Origin: Bryobacteraceae bacterium
Lineage (GTDB): Bacteria; Acidobacteriota; Terriglobia; Bryobacterales; Bryobacteraceae
DNA: 10,045 bases
Direction of reading: 5' to 3'
NCBI GenBank assembly: GCA_014379815.1
Contig: JACMLA010000282.1
Span: forward strand, 1 to 10,045
Positions 1-6,753 of this stretch are shown here, piece after piece (position 1 is the stretch's first letter; each line of letters starts with the position of its first letter). Below the pieces are notes generated by a model that worked only from the letters and a program-made list of their open reading frames with translations, was not told the DNA's origin and did no database searches. A program made the position numbers and the translations under genes.

Positions 1-315
1 AGTCGCAAGATGATTGCGGATTTCGTCGGCCAGGACACCCACACTGGGGCCCGCTTCCTGGATGCTCTCTTCAAGGACTTCAACGTCACCAACGCCCCTT
101 CTACAGAACTGATCGTAAGCAGCTTTATTTCGATGGCCCAGGGCCTGACGATGCGCCAGATCGTCGAACCAGATTCCCTGCCGGAGACTGTAGTCCGTGA
201 GTCGTTAGCGCTTTATTTTGACAGCGTGATTACGTCCTGCATTCCACAGTTGCGCAAAGCCCCACCCCGCGCCGACCAGGTTCCGGTAAACGACGATAAA
301 AGCCAGTTGTCATAA
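1..315 (+). CDS. TetR/AcrR-family transcriptional regulator, C-terminal part (5' truncated by window edge)
   Basis: The frame is open from the first base (S-R-K before the first Met at position 10), so this is the 3' end of a longer gene. About 104 residues are visible and no DNA-binding helix-turn-helix is present, because it would lie upstream of the window. The segment FISMAQGLTMRQIV, followed by a helix ending in LALYFDSVI, resembles the last two helices of TetR ligand-binding/dimerisation domains. The final 25 residues are polar and proline-containing, like a disordered tail. TetR regulators usually repress nearby transport or metabolic genes in response to a small ligand; the target here cannot be told. 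The stop codon lies only 7 bases before the RNase R start. The family call rests on a partial C-terminal domain, which is poorly conserved, so it is tentative. Confidence 0.6.
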   Translation, partial: SRKMIADFVGQDTHTGARFLDALFKDFNVTNAPSTELIVSSFISMAQGLTMRQIVEPDSLPETVVRESLALYFDSVITSCIPQLRKAPPRADQVPVNDDKSQLS

Positions 316-316
316 T
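311..316 (+). promoter_or_regulatory. Possible -10 box (CATAAT) for a leaderless RNase R transcript
   Basis: CATAAT overlaps the stop codon of the preceding regulator gene and ends 6 bases before the GTG start at 323. If used, transcription would begin at or next to the start codon. No Shine-Dalgarno sequence is visible before the GTG and no TTGACA-like -35 box is found at the right distance. The proposal rests on spacing and on similar arrangements before other genes in the window. Confidence 0.25.
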
Positions 317-322
317 GTAGGC

Positions 323-2641
323 GTGCCCCGCGCCGATGCCGATTCGCTGACAGAAGAGGCTCTTTTAAGTCACATGGCGCGACTGCCTCATGGCCGCGCA
401 TCCTTCAAACAACTTGCACGCGAACTTGGCGTCAAAGGTCCGGGCAAGTCCGGGCTCGACGATACTCTCCGCGAACTAGTAGAGAGAGGCGACCTCATTG
501 AGCTGCGTTCCGGCTATGCACTCACCAGCATGTCTCGGGAGTTCACTTCCGGTGTACTGCGAATGCACCGTGACGGCTACGGATTCGTCGTTCCCGATCG
601 TCCGGTAATCGGCATGACCAGCGACCTGTTCATCCCGCCGGAGTCGGCCGGACGTGCGATGCATGGCGATAAGGTTCTTGCCCGCATCGTGCGCATCGAA
701 GCGACAGGCCGCGCCGATGGCGAAGTCCTTCGGGTCCTGAAGCGAGGGCATGTCACTGTAGTTGGCGAATTCATCATCAAGCGCCAGGGCTGTTTCGTCA
801 AGCCTCACGACGATCGTCTCCAGCAATGGATCGAAATTCCGGAAGGTATGGAGATGCCAGCCTCGCGTCAAAGCATCCATCGCGTTGGCATTGAGCCCAG
901 GAAACTGGCAGCGGTGGAAGATCTGGACGGCCTGATCGTCAACGTCGAGATTGTGGACTTCCCGGAACACGCAGGCGAAAGTCCGGTCGGCAGAGTGATC
1001 GAAGTCCTGGGCCACCCGGACGACTTCGGGATTGATGTCGAGGTCATCATCCGAAAGTTCCACATACCGCATCAGTTCCCACCCAGCGTTCTGGAGCAGG
1101 CAAGCAGTTTTGGCCAGACTATCCCAGCAGAAGAGATCGCCTCCCGCCGCGACTTTCGTGACCTGCAGATCGTCACCATCGATGGCGAGACCGCTCGGGA
1201 TTTCGACGATGCCGTGTGGGTAGACAGGTTACCCAACGGCAACTACGCACTTCATGTGCACATTGCCGATGTCAGCTATTACGTCCGCCCAGGCTCCCCT
1301 ATCGATCGCGAGGCAGCCATGCGCGGCACCAGTGTCTACTTCCCGGACCGCGCCGTCCCTATGCTCCCTGTCGAACTATCGACGGAACTCTGCTCTTTGA
1401 AGCCGCAAGTGGATCGCCTTGTCCTGTCCGCCCTTATGGAACTGGATCCCAAAGGCGACGTCGTCCGGCAGGAGTTCGTGCGAGGCGTAATTCGCTCTGC
1501 CGAACGCATGACATACACCGGCGTGTGGGGTCTGCTGGAAGGCGATACTTCGTTGCGCGAACGATACGCGCCGCTGGTGGAACGCTTTGAGCTAATGGGT
1601 GAACTGGCGAAGATTCTCAATCGTCGCCGCATGCGGAGAGGCTCTATCGATTTCGATATGCCGGAAGCTGTTATCGAGTTTGATCCTGACGGCCAGATGA
1701 CCGGTGTGAAACGCGCGCCTCGCAACTTCGCGCACCGGATCATCGAAGAATTCATGCTGTCCGCCAACGAGGCAGTAGCGAGCCACCTGAGTCAGCTCGA
1801 GTTTCCTTCCATCTACCGCATCCATGAGCAGCCCGCCGCGAATCGTCTTGCCGATTTCGAGGAGATTGCCTCCAGTTTCGGGTACTCGCTGGTCGAAGGT
1901 GCAGGTGTTCCATCCAAGAAGTTTCGAACCGTAACCAGACATCGGGATGGGCGCAAATCGGCTAAAGAAACCAAAGTAAAAGAGCAGGACTTCACGGTCT
2001 CTTCGCGCGCTTACCAGAAGCTGGTAGCGAGGCTGCAGGGCCAGCCGGAAGAACGAATCCTGACATACCTGATGCTGCGTTCGCTGAAGCAGGCAAAGTA
2101 CAGCGAGGTGAATAAGGGTCACTTTGCTCTTGCCGCGCCGATGTACACCCACTTCACGTCTCCCATCCGGCGGTACCCCGACCTGATCGTTCATCGCGTG
2201 CTCGGAACCTGGCTTCAACAATCGGAACCTCAGTTACGGGAAGACCGCTTGCGCGTGATCGCAGATGAGTGCTCCACCACAGAGCGCCGCGCCGACGAGG
2301 CAGAACGCGAACTGGTTGAGTGGAAAAAAGCCAAATTCATGGAGGACCACGTTGGAGAGCAGTTCAAAGCGCTCGTCATCAGCACCACGCGTTTTGGCTT
2401 CTTCGTAGAGCTCGAACAGTACTTTGTCGAAGGCCTTGTCCCAATTGAAACGATCCCCGGAGACCGGTACCACTACAGCGAAACGACGCGGCGCATCTCT
2501 GGCGATCGCACGAAGCTGGAGTTTGCGATCGGCGATCATGTCGACGTGGTCCTGGACCGTGTGGAACCAATGGATCGGAAATTACAGTTTTCTCTCGTTG
2601 AGCCGGAGCGGGAGCGCCGAAAGAAACGTCGGCGCGAATGA
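323..2641 (+). CDS. rnr: Ribonuclease R (RNase II/RNB family 3'-5' exoribonuclease)
   Basis: This is a processive 3'-to-5' exoribonuclease of the RNB family that degrades structured RNA in mRNA decay, rRNA quality control and stress. At 772 residues it is close to the family's usual 700-815. It has an N-terminal winged-helix region (about 10-70), cold-shock-like OB domains (about 75-250), the RNB catalytic domain (about 270-640) and a C-terminal S1 domain (about 678-762), then a basic tail (RRKKRRR). The catalytic motif D287-GETAR-D293-F-D295-D296 keeps the four metal-binding aspartates, and the RNB signature HFTSPIRRYPDL is at 610-621. A lysine/arginine-rich insertion near 532-560 is absent from the E. 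coli enzyme. The GTG at 323 is chosen because the winged helix begins soon after; ATG 374 (Met18) is an alternative. No ribosome-binding site is visible. Identity is secure. Confidence 0.96.
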   Translation: MPRADADSLTEEALLSHMARLPHGRASFKQLARELGVKGPGKSGLDDTLRELVERGDLIELRSGYALTSMSREFTSGVLRMHRDGYGFVVPDRPVIGMTSDLFIPPESAGRAMHGDKVLARIVRIEATGRADGEVLRVLKRGHVTVVGEFIIKRQGCFVKPHDDRLQQWIEIPEGMEMPASRQSIHRVGIEPRKLAAVEDLDGLIVNVEIVDFPEHAGESPVGRVIEVLGHPDDFGIDVEVIIRKFHIPHQFPPSVLEQASSFGQTIPAEEIASRRDFRDLQIVTIDGETARDFDDAVWVDRLPNGNYALHVHIADVSYYVRPGSPIDREAAMRGTSVYFPDRAVPMLPVELSTELCSLKPQVDRLVLSALMELDPKGDVVRQEFVRGVIRSAERMTYTGVWGLLEGDTSLRERYAPLVERFELMGELAKILNRRRMRRGSIDFDMPEAVIEFDPDGQMTGVKRAPRNFAHRIIEEFMLSANEAVASHLSQLEFPSIYRIHEQPAANRLADFEEIASSFGYSLVEGAGVPSKKFRTVTRHRDGRKSAKETKVKEQDFTVSSRAYQKLVARLQGQPEERILTYLMLRSLKQAKYSEVNKGHFALAAPMYTHFTSPIRRYPDLIVHRVLGTWLQQSEPQLREDRLRVIADECSTTERRADEAERELVEWKKAKFMEDHVGEQFKALVISTTRFGFFVELEQYFVEGLVPIETIPGDRYHYSETTRRISGDRTKLEFAIGDHVDVVLDRVEPMDRKLQFSLVEPERERRKKRRRE

Positions 2642-2676
2642 AGTGAAATGGCTTTGGCCTGACCGTAGTCCAATGC

Positions 2677-2685
2677 GGGGAGGAG
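2677..2685 (+). promoter_or_regulatory. Strong ribosome binding site for the zinc metallopeptidase gene
   Basis: GGGGAGGAG ends 9 bases before the ATG at 2695. It is the best Shine-Dalgarno match at a gene start in the window and fixes that start. It contrasts with the neighbouring genes, several of which have none. Confidence 0.7.
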
Positions 2686-2694
2686 CCAGACACC

Positions 2695-3549
2695 ATGCGA
2701 TGGATACCGGGTGGAGTGAGTGGAGACGTTGAAGACCAGCGCGGGGGTGGCGGTGGTGGCATGGGTTTCGGCGGCGGTCGCGGCGTTGGAATCGGTGGAC
2801 TGCTGATCGCTGGCGTCCTCAGCGTCATCTTTGGACGAGACTTTATAACGCCTCTGCTGTTCTCAGGCGGCGAAGCTCAGCCCACCGGACAGGCCCGTCC
2901 CGTAGATGACGCACGTAGCCGCGCAGAGGAGCCCAAGGTGCAGTTCGTATCCTTTGTCCTCGATGATGCACAGAACACCTGGACCAAATTACTGGGAGAA
3001 CGCTACCAGCGTGCCCGCCTCGTTTTGTTCCGCGATGTTGTGCAATCCGCGTGTGGTTCAGCAGATTCGGCTACCGGTCCGTTCTACTGTCCGGGCGACC
3101 AGAAAGTGTACATCGACCTTTCCTTTTACGACGAGCTTGACCGGCGGTTCGGTGCGCCGGGAGACTTCGCGCAGGCATACGTCCTCGCCCATGAGGTAGG
3201 GCATCACGTTCAGACTCTGCTCGGCATCTCTGGCAAAGTGCGTCGGGCACAACAGGGAAATCCCGGTTCCGCAAACCAGCTCTCCGTCCGGCTGGAACTG
3301 CAGGCAGATTGTTTCGCAGGCGTCTGGGGCCATAGCACCAAGCAGCGAGGCATTCTGGAGGCAGGCGATGTCGAGGAAGGTTTAGCCGCAGCAGCAGCAG
3401 TAGGTGACGACCGTTTGCAGAAGCAGGGCCGGGGCACCGTGTCGCCGGAATCCTTCACTCATGGCTCCTCCGAACAGCGCATGTCGTGGTTCCGCAAGGG
3501 TTTCGAATCAGGAGATGTACAGGCCTGCGATACCTTTCAGGCACAGTAA
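2695..3549 (+). CDS. ypfJ: KPN_02809/YpfJ-family neutral zinc metallopeptidase, membrane anchored
   Basis: This is a predicted membrane-tethered zinc protease of the KPN_02809 (YpfJ) family; the physiological substrate is not known. The 284 residues match the family length. The N-terminus has the typical MRW...VEDQRG opening, then a glycine-rich linker (17-35) and one membrane helix (about 31-47). A luminal-looking domain follows. The zinc site is H166-E167-V-G-H170, and E201-LQA-D205 fits the ExxxD third-ligand helix seen in comparable zincins. C206 and the cysteines near 120-133 may form disulfides if the domain is outside the cytoplasm. The strong Shine-Dalgarno at 2677-2685 sets the ATG start. 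The gene lies 53 bases after RNase R and 56 before the sugar transferase. Cotranscription with RNase R is possible but not shown. Family assignment is firm; the substrate is unknown. Confidence 0.93.
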   Translation: MRWIPGGVSGDVEDQRGGGGGGMGFGGGRGVGIGGLLIAGVLSVIFGRDFITPLLFSGGEAQPTGQARPVDDARSRAEEPKVQFVSFVLDDAQNTWTKLLGERYQRARLVLFRDVVQSACGSADSATGPFYCPGDQKVYIDLSFYDELDRRFGAPGDFAQAYVLAHEVGHHVQTLLGISGKVRRAQQGNPGSANQLSVRLELQADCFAGVWGHSTKQRGILEAGDVEEGLAAAAAVGDDRLQKQGRGTVSPESFTHGSSEQRMSWFRKGFESGDVQACDTFQAQ

Positions 3550-3554
3550 CTACG

Positions 3555-3596
3555 TCAGGAGGCGCTGCCACCGGCGCTTGCCGCGTGATATCCTGA
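3555..3596 (+). repeat. Weak inverted repeat in the gap after the metallopeptidase gene
   Basis: TCAGGA (3555-3560) and TCCTGA (3591-3596) are perfect six-base complements separated by 30 GC-rich bases. It fills most of the 56-base gap between two genes and could be a transcript 3' hairpin or a 5' leader element. There is no T tract, so it is not a standard terminator, and six bases could occur by chance. Confidence 0.2.
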
Positions 3597-3605
3597 TGAC
3601 GATTC

Positions 3606-5021
3606 GTGTTCAGCCGGCATCATAAAAAGGCGCGGCTGCTCTTCGCGCTCGCAGATATTCTGCTGATCGCACTGGCATTCGAAGCCGCTTACCAAACGCG
3701 AAGCTTACTCCCCATCGAGCGGGATTTCTTTTTCACAATTCAGACCAAGGCACTTCTGCTGGGCGCGGCGGTCGTTGCGTGGCTGCTGATCGGCGACTGG
3801 CTGGAAGTCTACGACCGGCTGGATGCCGCCCATCCTCTGGTGATATTGCGCGATACGTTCCGGCAGGTCACGCTGGGCACAATCGCTCTGGTCCTATTGC
3901 AGTACCTGTTGAGGCTGGACCTGAGCCGCGCATTCATGATCCTGTTCTTCACCTACAGCTGGGCACTGCTTTGCCTGTTCCGATGGAAGTCAGGCAGCCT
4001 GGTCGGGTTGATACGAAGAGAGTTCGGAGCTTCTCATTTCGTGATGGTCGTCGGCACGGGTGAGCCCGCATTGCGTATGGGCCGGCTCCTTGAGCAGTCT
4101 TTGAAATACGGCGTCCGGCTGATGGGTTTCTTTCAGCTGGAATCCGGGTCATCGGGCAACCCTTTGCAGCTAGACCACGAGTATCCGGTCTACCCAGTCT
4201 CATCACTACCCGACATCCTGAATCGTCACATTGTCGACGAGATCATCTTTGCGGTAGACGCCCGTTACCTCGCAGGACTCGAAGAGATGTTCCTGCTGTG
4301 CGAAGAGGAAGGCGTGCGAACACACATGGCCGTCGCGTTCTTCCCACACGTCAACAGCTCGGTGTACCTTGACCGGCTGGGATCGGCACCTCTTCTCACG
4401 TTTTCTCCAGGCCCGCACGACGAGGTGCTGCTGCTGGTGAAGCGCGTCATGGATGTCCTGCTGGCGGCGACAGCTCTCCTGATCCTGTCTCCGCTGATGG
4501 TCATTGTTGCTCTGCTGGTAAGGACGACATCCCCTGGTCCGGCAGTTTTTCGGCAGACACGTTGCGGCTTAAACGGTCGCCGCTTCGTCTGCTATAAATT
4601 CCGCTCCATGTGCGAAGGAGCGGAGTCGATGCGAGCAACGATCGAGCATCTGAGTGTTCGCGATGTGGCTTTCAAAATCAAAAACGATCCCCGGCTCACC
4701 CCGATCGGCGGGGTGCTTCGAAAGTTCTCCATTGACGAATGGCCACAGCTCTGGAATGTCCTGAAAGGCGAGATGTCTCTGGTGGGTCCACGTCCGGCCG
4801 TACCCGATGAAGTGGAACGGTACAAACGCTGGCAGCGACGACGTCTGCGTATGCGTCCCGGACTAACGTGTCTCTGGGCGATTCAGGGCCGCGACAATCT
4901 GGATTTTGAAACCTGGATGAGGCTGGATATGCAGTACATCGACGCGTGGTCTCTCGCGCTCGACTGGAAGATCATCCTGCGCACGATTCCGCAGGTACTG
5001 CTGGGTAGGGGAGCTAACTGA
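3606..5021 (+). CDS. Exopolysaccharide polyprenyl glycosylphosphotransferase (bacterial sugar transferase)
   Basis: Proteins of this type transfer a sugar-1-phosphate from a nucleotide sugar to undecaprenyl phosphate at the inner membrane, starting capsule, exopolysaccharide or O-antigen repeat units (WcaJ/CpsE-like). The 471 residues match the long form of the family. About four membrane helices lie in residues 10-130, then a Rossmann-like cytoplasmic domain (VVGTGEPA at 148-155), then the catalytic bacterial-sugar-transferase domain from about 278. Visible catalytic-domain motifs are VKRVMD (278-283), a hydrophobic re-entrant helix (about 284-303), YKFRSM (330-335), the acidic pair D377-E378, QLWNVLKGEMSLVGPRP (381-397) and RPGLTCLWAIQGR near the end. 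The start is GTG 3606, since an in-frame stop lies just upstream; no clear ribosome site is seen. Donor sugar is unknown. No Wzx, Wzy or other glycosyltransferase lies nearby, so it stands apart from a polysaccharide cluster. Confidence 0.93.
   Translation: MFSRHHKKARLLFALADILLIALAFEAAYQTRSLLPIERDFFFTIQTKALLLGAAVVAWLLIGDWLEVYDRLDAAHPLVILRDTFRQVTLGTIALVLLQYLLRLDLSRAFMILFFTYSWALLCLFRWKSGSLVGLIRREFGASHFVMVVGTGEPALRMGRLLEQSLKYGVRLMGFFQLESGSSGNPLQLDHEYPVYPVSSLPDILNRHIVDEIIFAVDARYLAGLEEMFLLCEEEGVRTHMAVAFFPHVNSSVYLDRLGSAPLLTFSPGPHDEVLLLVKRVMDVLLAATALLILSPLMVIVALLVRTTSPGPAVFRQTRCGLNGRRFVCYKFRSMCEGAESMRATIEHLSVRDVAFKIKNDPRLTPIGGVLRKFSIDEWPQLWNVLKGEMSLVGPRPAVPDEVERYKRWQRRRLRMRPGLTCLWAIQGRDNLDFETWMRLDMQYIDAWSLALDWKIILRTIPQVLLGRGAN
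5007..5013 (+). promoter_or_regulatory. Ribosome binding site for the phosphoribosyltransferase gene
   Basis: AGGGGAG lies inside the last codons of the sugar transferase gene, ending 11 bases before ATG 5025. It supports that start and suggests coupled translation of the two genes, whose stop and start codons are 3 bases apart. Confidence 0.6.
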
Positions 5022-5024
5022 CAG

Positions 5025-5639
5025 ATGGAACTGATACCGACACAGGACGAAGTACTCGGGCTGCTGAGGGACTGCGGGGCGCTGCGCACGGGCCACTTCG
5101 AATCGCCCACGGGCCTGCACTCGGAGGAGTATTTGAACGTTCCTTTGGCCATGCGCTACTACCAGCATGCGCGAACATTGGGCGTTGCGCTGAGTCGAAA
5201 AGTCCGGGCGCACACGGAATTACGCGCCATGATCAGTCAGCTCTCCATCGTCTCTCCGGGCACCGGTGGAATCCCTGTCGCCTACGCGGTGTGTGAAGCG
5301 CTTCGTGCTCATCAGGTGTACTGGGCCGAACGCGATTCTCCCGAACTCCCACTCCATTTCCGGCAGGGAATCAGCGAAAAGAGAGGCGAGAAAGTTCTGA
5401 TGGTCGACGACATCCTGCGAACCGGCCGCCGCTTCACAGAACTTCGTAAAATGCTCGAGCGAATGGGCGACCAGGTGGTCGGTGTCGCCGCAATGGTGTA
5501 TCAACCCAACCCGGAAACCCCCGACTTCGATCCGCTTCCCTTTTTCTACCTCGCGCGTCTAACCGGCAAGTACTGGCAGAACCCTGCCGATTGCGAGCTT
5601 TGCCAGTCGGGTATGCCGCTGGAGACTGTAGAGTACTGA
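5025..5639 (+). CDS. Orotate phosphoribosyltransferase-like protein with altered PRPP loop
   Basis: This is a type I phosphoribosyltransferase-fold protein of 204 residues, most like orotate phosphoribosyltransferases (orotate plus PRPP gives OMP in pyrimidine synthesis). Family-like features are the hood segment GALRTGHFESPTGLHSEEYL (18-37), the SPGTGGIPVAYAV strand-loop (76-88), an AERD element before a GEKVLMVDD strand (D128-D129), and a C-terminal C190-EL-C193 pair followed by GMPLE, as in many bacterial PyrE of the archaeal-like type. The PRPP loop reads DDILRTGRRF where the canonical form is DDVxTTGxS: R132 replaces threonine and R135-R136 replace the small residues. Activity on orotate is therefore uncertain, and it may be a paralogue acting on another base or a regulator. 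It is 3 bases after the sugar transferase and 19 before the next gene, so it is very probably in their operon. Confidence 0.8.
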   Translation: MELIPTQDEVLGLLRDCGALRTGHFESPTGLHSEEYLNVPLAMRYYQHARTLGVALSRKVRAHTELRAMISQLSIVSPGTGGIPVAYAVCEALRAHQVYWAERDSPELPLHFRQGISEKRGEKVLMVDDILRTGRRFTELRKMLERMGDQVVGVAAMVYQPNPETPDFDPLPFFYLARLTGKYWQNPADCELCQSGMPLETVEY

Positions 5640-5658
5640 CAAGAGTGAGACGTGCCTG

Positions 5659-6288
5659 ATGGTGCAGATCCGGATCCTCTCCGAGCATTTTCGAATCGAT
5701 GGGGGGCAGCTTGGATTCCTTTACCTTCCATCGCTTCAGCCCGATCCACTGAAGAACCCCGCCTCGTCATCCAGCCCAGCCGACGATGTGACATTTGAAC
5801 TGGCAGAGTGTGTTTCCACTGATCTTTTTCGAGTTGACCTTAAGAGGGATGGACTGTATCTGATCCAGTTTGGAGGCTGCTCCATGACCCATCTGCCAAG
5901 TAGTCACCAAAGTCAACCCTCGAATGTAAAGCGTACCGATGTCCTGGTGACACAGGATGACCTTGCCTCCTGCGAGATGACCTTGCGCATTGATAACGAG
6001 TGCCTGTATCAGGTTGTGCTCTTCCGGAATGGCATCCGGGCGCCTGATATGCGGGCCCTGATGTTTCAGGATGAACTCACTGTAGAAGTGCGTAGTGACG
6101 AGTCAGGATCTTTTACACTTCTCGATGATCCGAAAGAGCTGTTTGTCTCGTTTGACGAGGACCTGATGGCCACTATCTCCTGTTGGAGCAGAACGGGAGT
6201 TTATACACAGCTTCTTTCGATGCCTTCTTATTCCCCACTGCAGGGGACCGCTCAGCCTCCAGTTTGTGACACAAAGGCTGTTCCGTGA
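5659..6288 (+). CDS. Uncharacterised protein, predicted all-beta, 209 residues
   Basis: I do not recognise this protein. It has no signal peptide or membrane helix and is probably cytoplasmic. The sequence alternates hydrophobic and charged residues as in beta strands. It falls into three strand-rich blocks (about 40-75, 92-130 and 138-180), each with acidic turns such as RDG, DNE and SDESG, separated by Ser/Pro-rich linkers (33-41 and 78-90). The last 25 residues look disordered. Cysteines occur at several positions without a metal-binding spacing. Base composition is lower than its neighbours: seven 60-base lines counted by hand averaged about 49% GC, against 53-65% in flanking genes. The start is ATG 5659 with a weak ribosome site; an internal in-frame ATG at 5884 has a much better one. 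The gene is 19 bases after the phosphoribosyltransferase and its stop overlaps a possible start of the next gene, so it belongs to that operon. Confidence 0.75.
   Translation: MVQIRILSEHFRIDGGQLGFLYLPSLQPDPLKNPASSSSPADDVTFELAECVSTDLFRVDLKRDGLYLIQFGGCSMTHLPSSHQSQPSNVKRTDVLVTQDDLASCEMTLRIDNECLYQVVLFRNGIRAPDMRALMFQDELTVEVRSDESGSFTLLDDPKELFVSFDEDLMATISCWSRTGVYTQLLSMPSYSPLQGTAQPPVCDTKAVP
5871..5886 (+). promoter_or_regulatory. Internal in-frame ribosome site and start codon within a small hairpin
   Basis: GGAGG (5872-5876) lies 7 bases before an in-frame ATG at 5884 (codon 76 of the surrounding gene). TGGAG and CTCCA (5871-5875 and 5880-5884) can pair around a GCTG loop, which would hide the ribosome site and the A of the ATG. 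It may allow a 134-residue shorter product, or be accidental. Confidence 0.25.
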
Positions 6289-6313
6289 ACGAAACCGCCG
6301 GCCCGCAGAATCG

Positions 6314-6322
6314 TCGTACAAT
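6314..6322 (+). promoter_or_regulatory. Possible -10 region (TCGTACAAT) before the PHA-system protein start
   Basis: TACAAT (6317-6322) ends 10 bases before ATG 6333. The eight-base string TCGTACAA is repeated before the aldolase gene at 7379-7386, again just before the start codon. No -35 box is evident. It would give a near-leaderless transcript starting at about 6329-6330. Confidence 0.3.
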
Positions 6323-6332
6323 CGGGTCAACA

Positions 6333-6656
6333 ATGCGAGTGACGGTCAACCACGATAAAGGTCTCCAGGGTGCGACACAGGTCGTGAATGAATCAGCCGA
6401 TCAGCTGCTCGCCAGTGCCGCGACCGGTCCGGTTCAGATTACCGATATTAAGCGGGAATGGGCTGGATCGACGATGGATTTCGCGTTTACTGGTCGGATG
6501 GGATTTTTTAGTGCACCGATCAAAGGGAAGATCTACGTAACGGACAAAGACGTGACGATAGATGTAGAACTGCCCGGCATGCTAAAAGCGTTCATGCCGG
6601 AAGAAAAGGTTCGTGCCCAGGTAGAAAGCCGCGTCCGAGGATTATTGAACGCCTGA
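6333..6656 (+). CDS. Polyhydroxyalkanoic acid system family protein (PHA_gran_rgn-like)
   Basis: This is a small protein (107 residues from ATG 6333) resembling the PHA_gran_rgn family, found near polyhydroxyalkanoate granule genes in proteobacteria but also widely elsewhere with no known biochemical role. The family pattern is visible: an MRVTVNHD start, an amphipathic helix (VVNESADQLL), a W-x-G-S-x-x-D-F-x-F strand pair, a glycine-bearing strand (APIKGKIYVTD), then VTIDVELPGMLKAFMP and a C-terminal helix. Such proteins are cytoplasmic, and no PHA synthase is present in this window. The start is uncertain. GTG 6285 overlaps the preceding stop by four bases, has an AAAGG eight bases upstream and would add 16 residues (123 total). 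I prefer ATG 6333 because the family's conserved sequence begins there. The gene is the last of the operon starting at 3606. Confidence 0.8.
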   Translation: MRVTVNHDKGLQGATQVVNESADQLLASAATGPVQITDIKREWAGSTMDFAFTGRMGFFSAPIKGKIYVTDKDVTIDVELPGMLKAFMPEEKVRAQVESRVRGLLNA

Positions 6657-6694
6657 CTTTGATCAGGCGAAACGAAACTTTCCCGGGATTTTTG

Positions 6695-6726
6695 ACTTTA
6701 CGTAGAAGTTCCGGCCGAAGTAAAGT
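6695..6726 (+). repeat. Inverted repeat ACTTTAC-18-GTAAAGT in the intergenic region
   Basis: Perfect seven-base arms lie at 6695-6701 and 6720-6726 around an 18-base spacer that contains the palindrome CGGCCG. It sits about 30 bases before the start of the secreted metalloprotease-like gene, a position suited to an operator. There is no T tract for a terminator. The right arm also contains TAAAGT, a possible -10-like hexamer. Confidence 0.35.
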
Positions 6727-6733
6727 GTCCGAC

Positions 6734-6750
6734 AGGCCAGTGTGTGGCCT
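6734..6750 (+). repeat. Hairpin AGGCCA-GTGTG-TGGCCT just before a start codon
   Basis: Perfect six-base arms (6734-6739 and 6745-6750) enclose a five-base GTGTG loop and end 3 bases before ATG 6754. The alternative GTG start at 6742 lies in the loop. If transcribed, the stem would occupy the place of a ribosome binding site; as DNA it could be an operator half-site pair. Confidence 0.4.
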
Positions 6751-6753
6751 TAC

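Noticed and set aside
476..1072. A 198-codon minus-strand open frame opposite the N-terminal part of RNase R
   Set aside because: It is a mirror of a well-conserved gene with no recognisable motif of its own and no ribosome site.
2717..2800. G-rich run considered as a repeat or structural element
   Set aside because: It is explained by the glycine-rich linker (GGC/GGT codons) of the YpfJ-family protein, a normal trait of that family.
6651..6668. GCCTGA-CTTTGA-TCAGGC hairpin overlapping the stop codon of the PHA-system gene, considered as a terminator
   Set aside because: The stem is only six bases and is followed by GAAACGAAAC rather than a T tract, so there is no good case for intrinsic termination.
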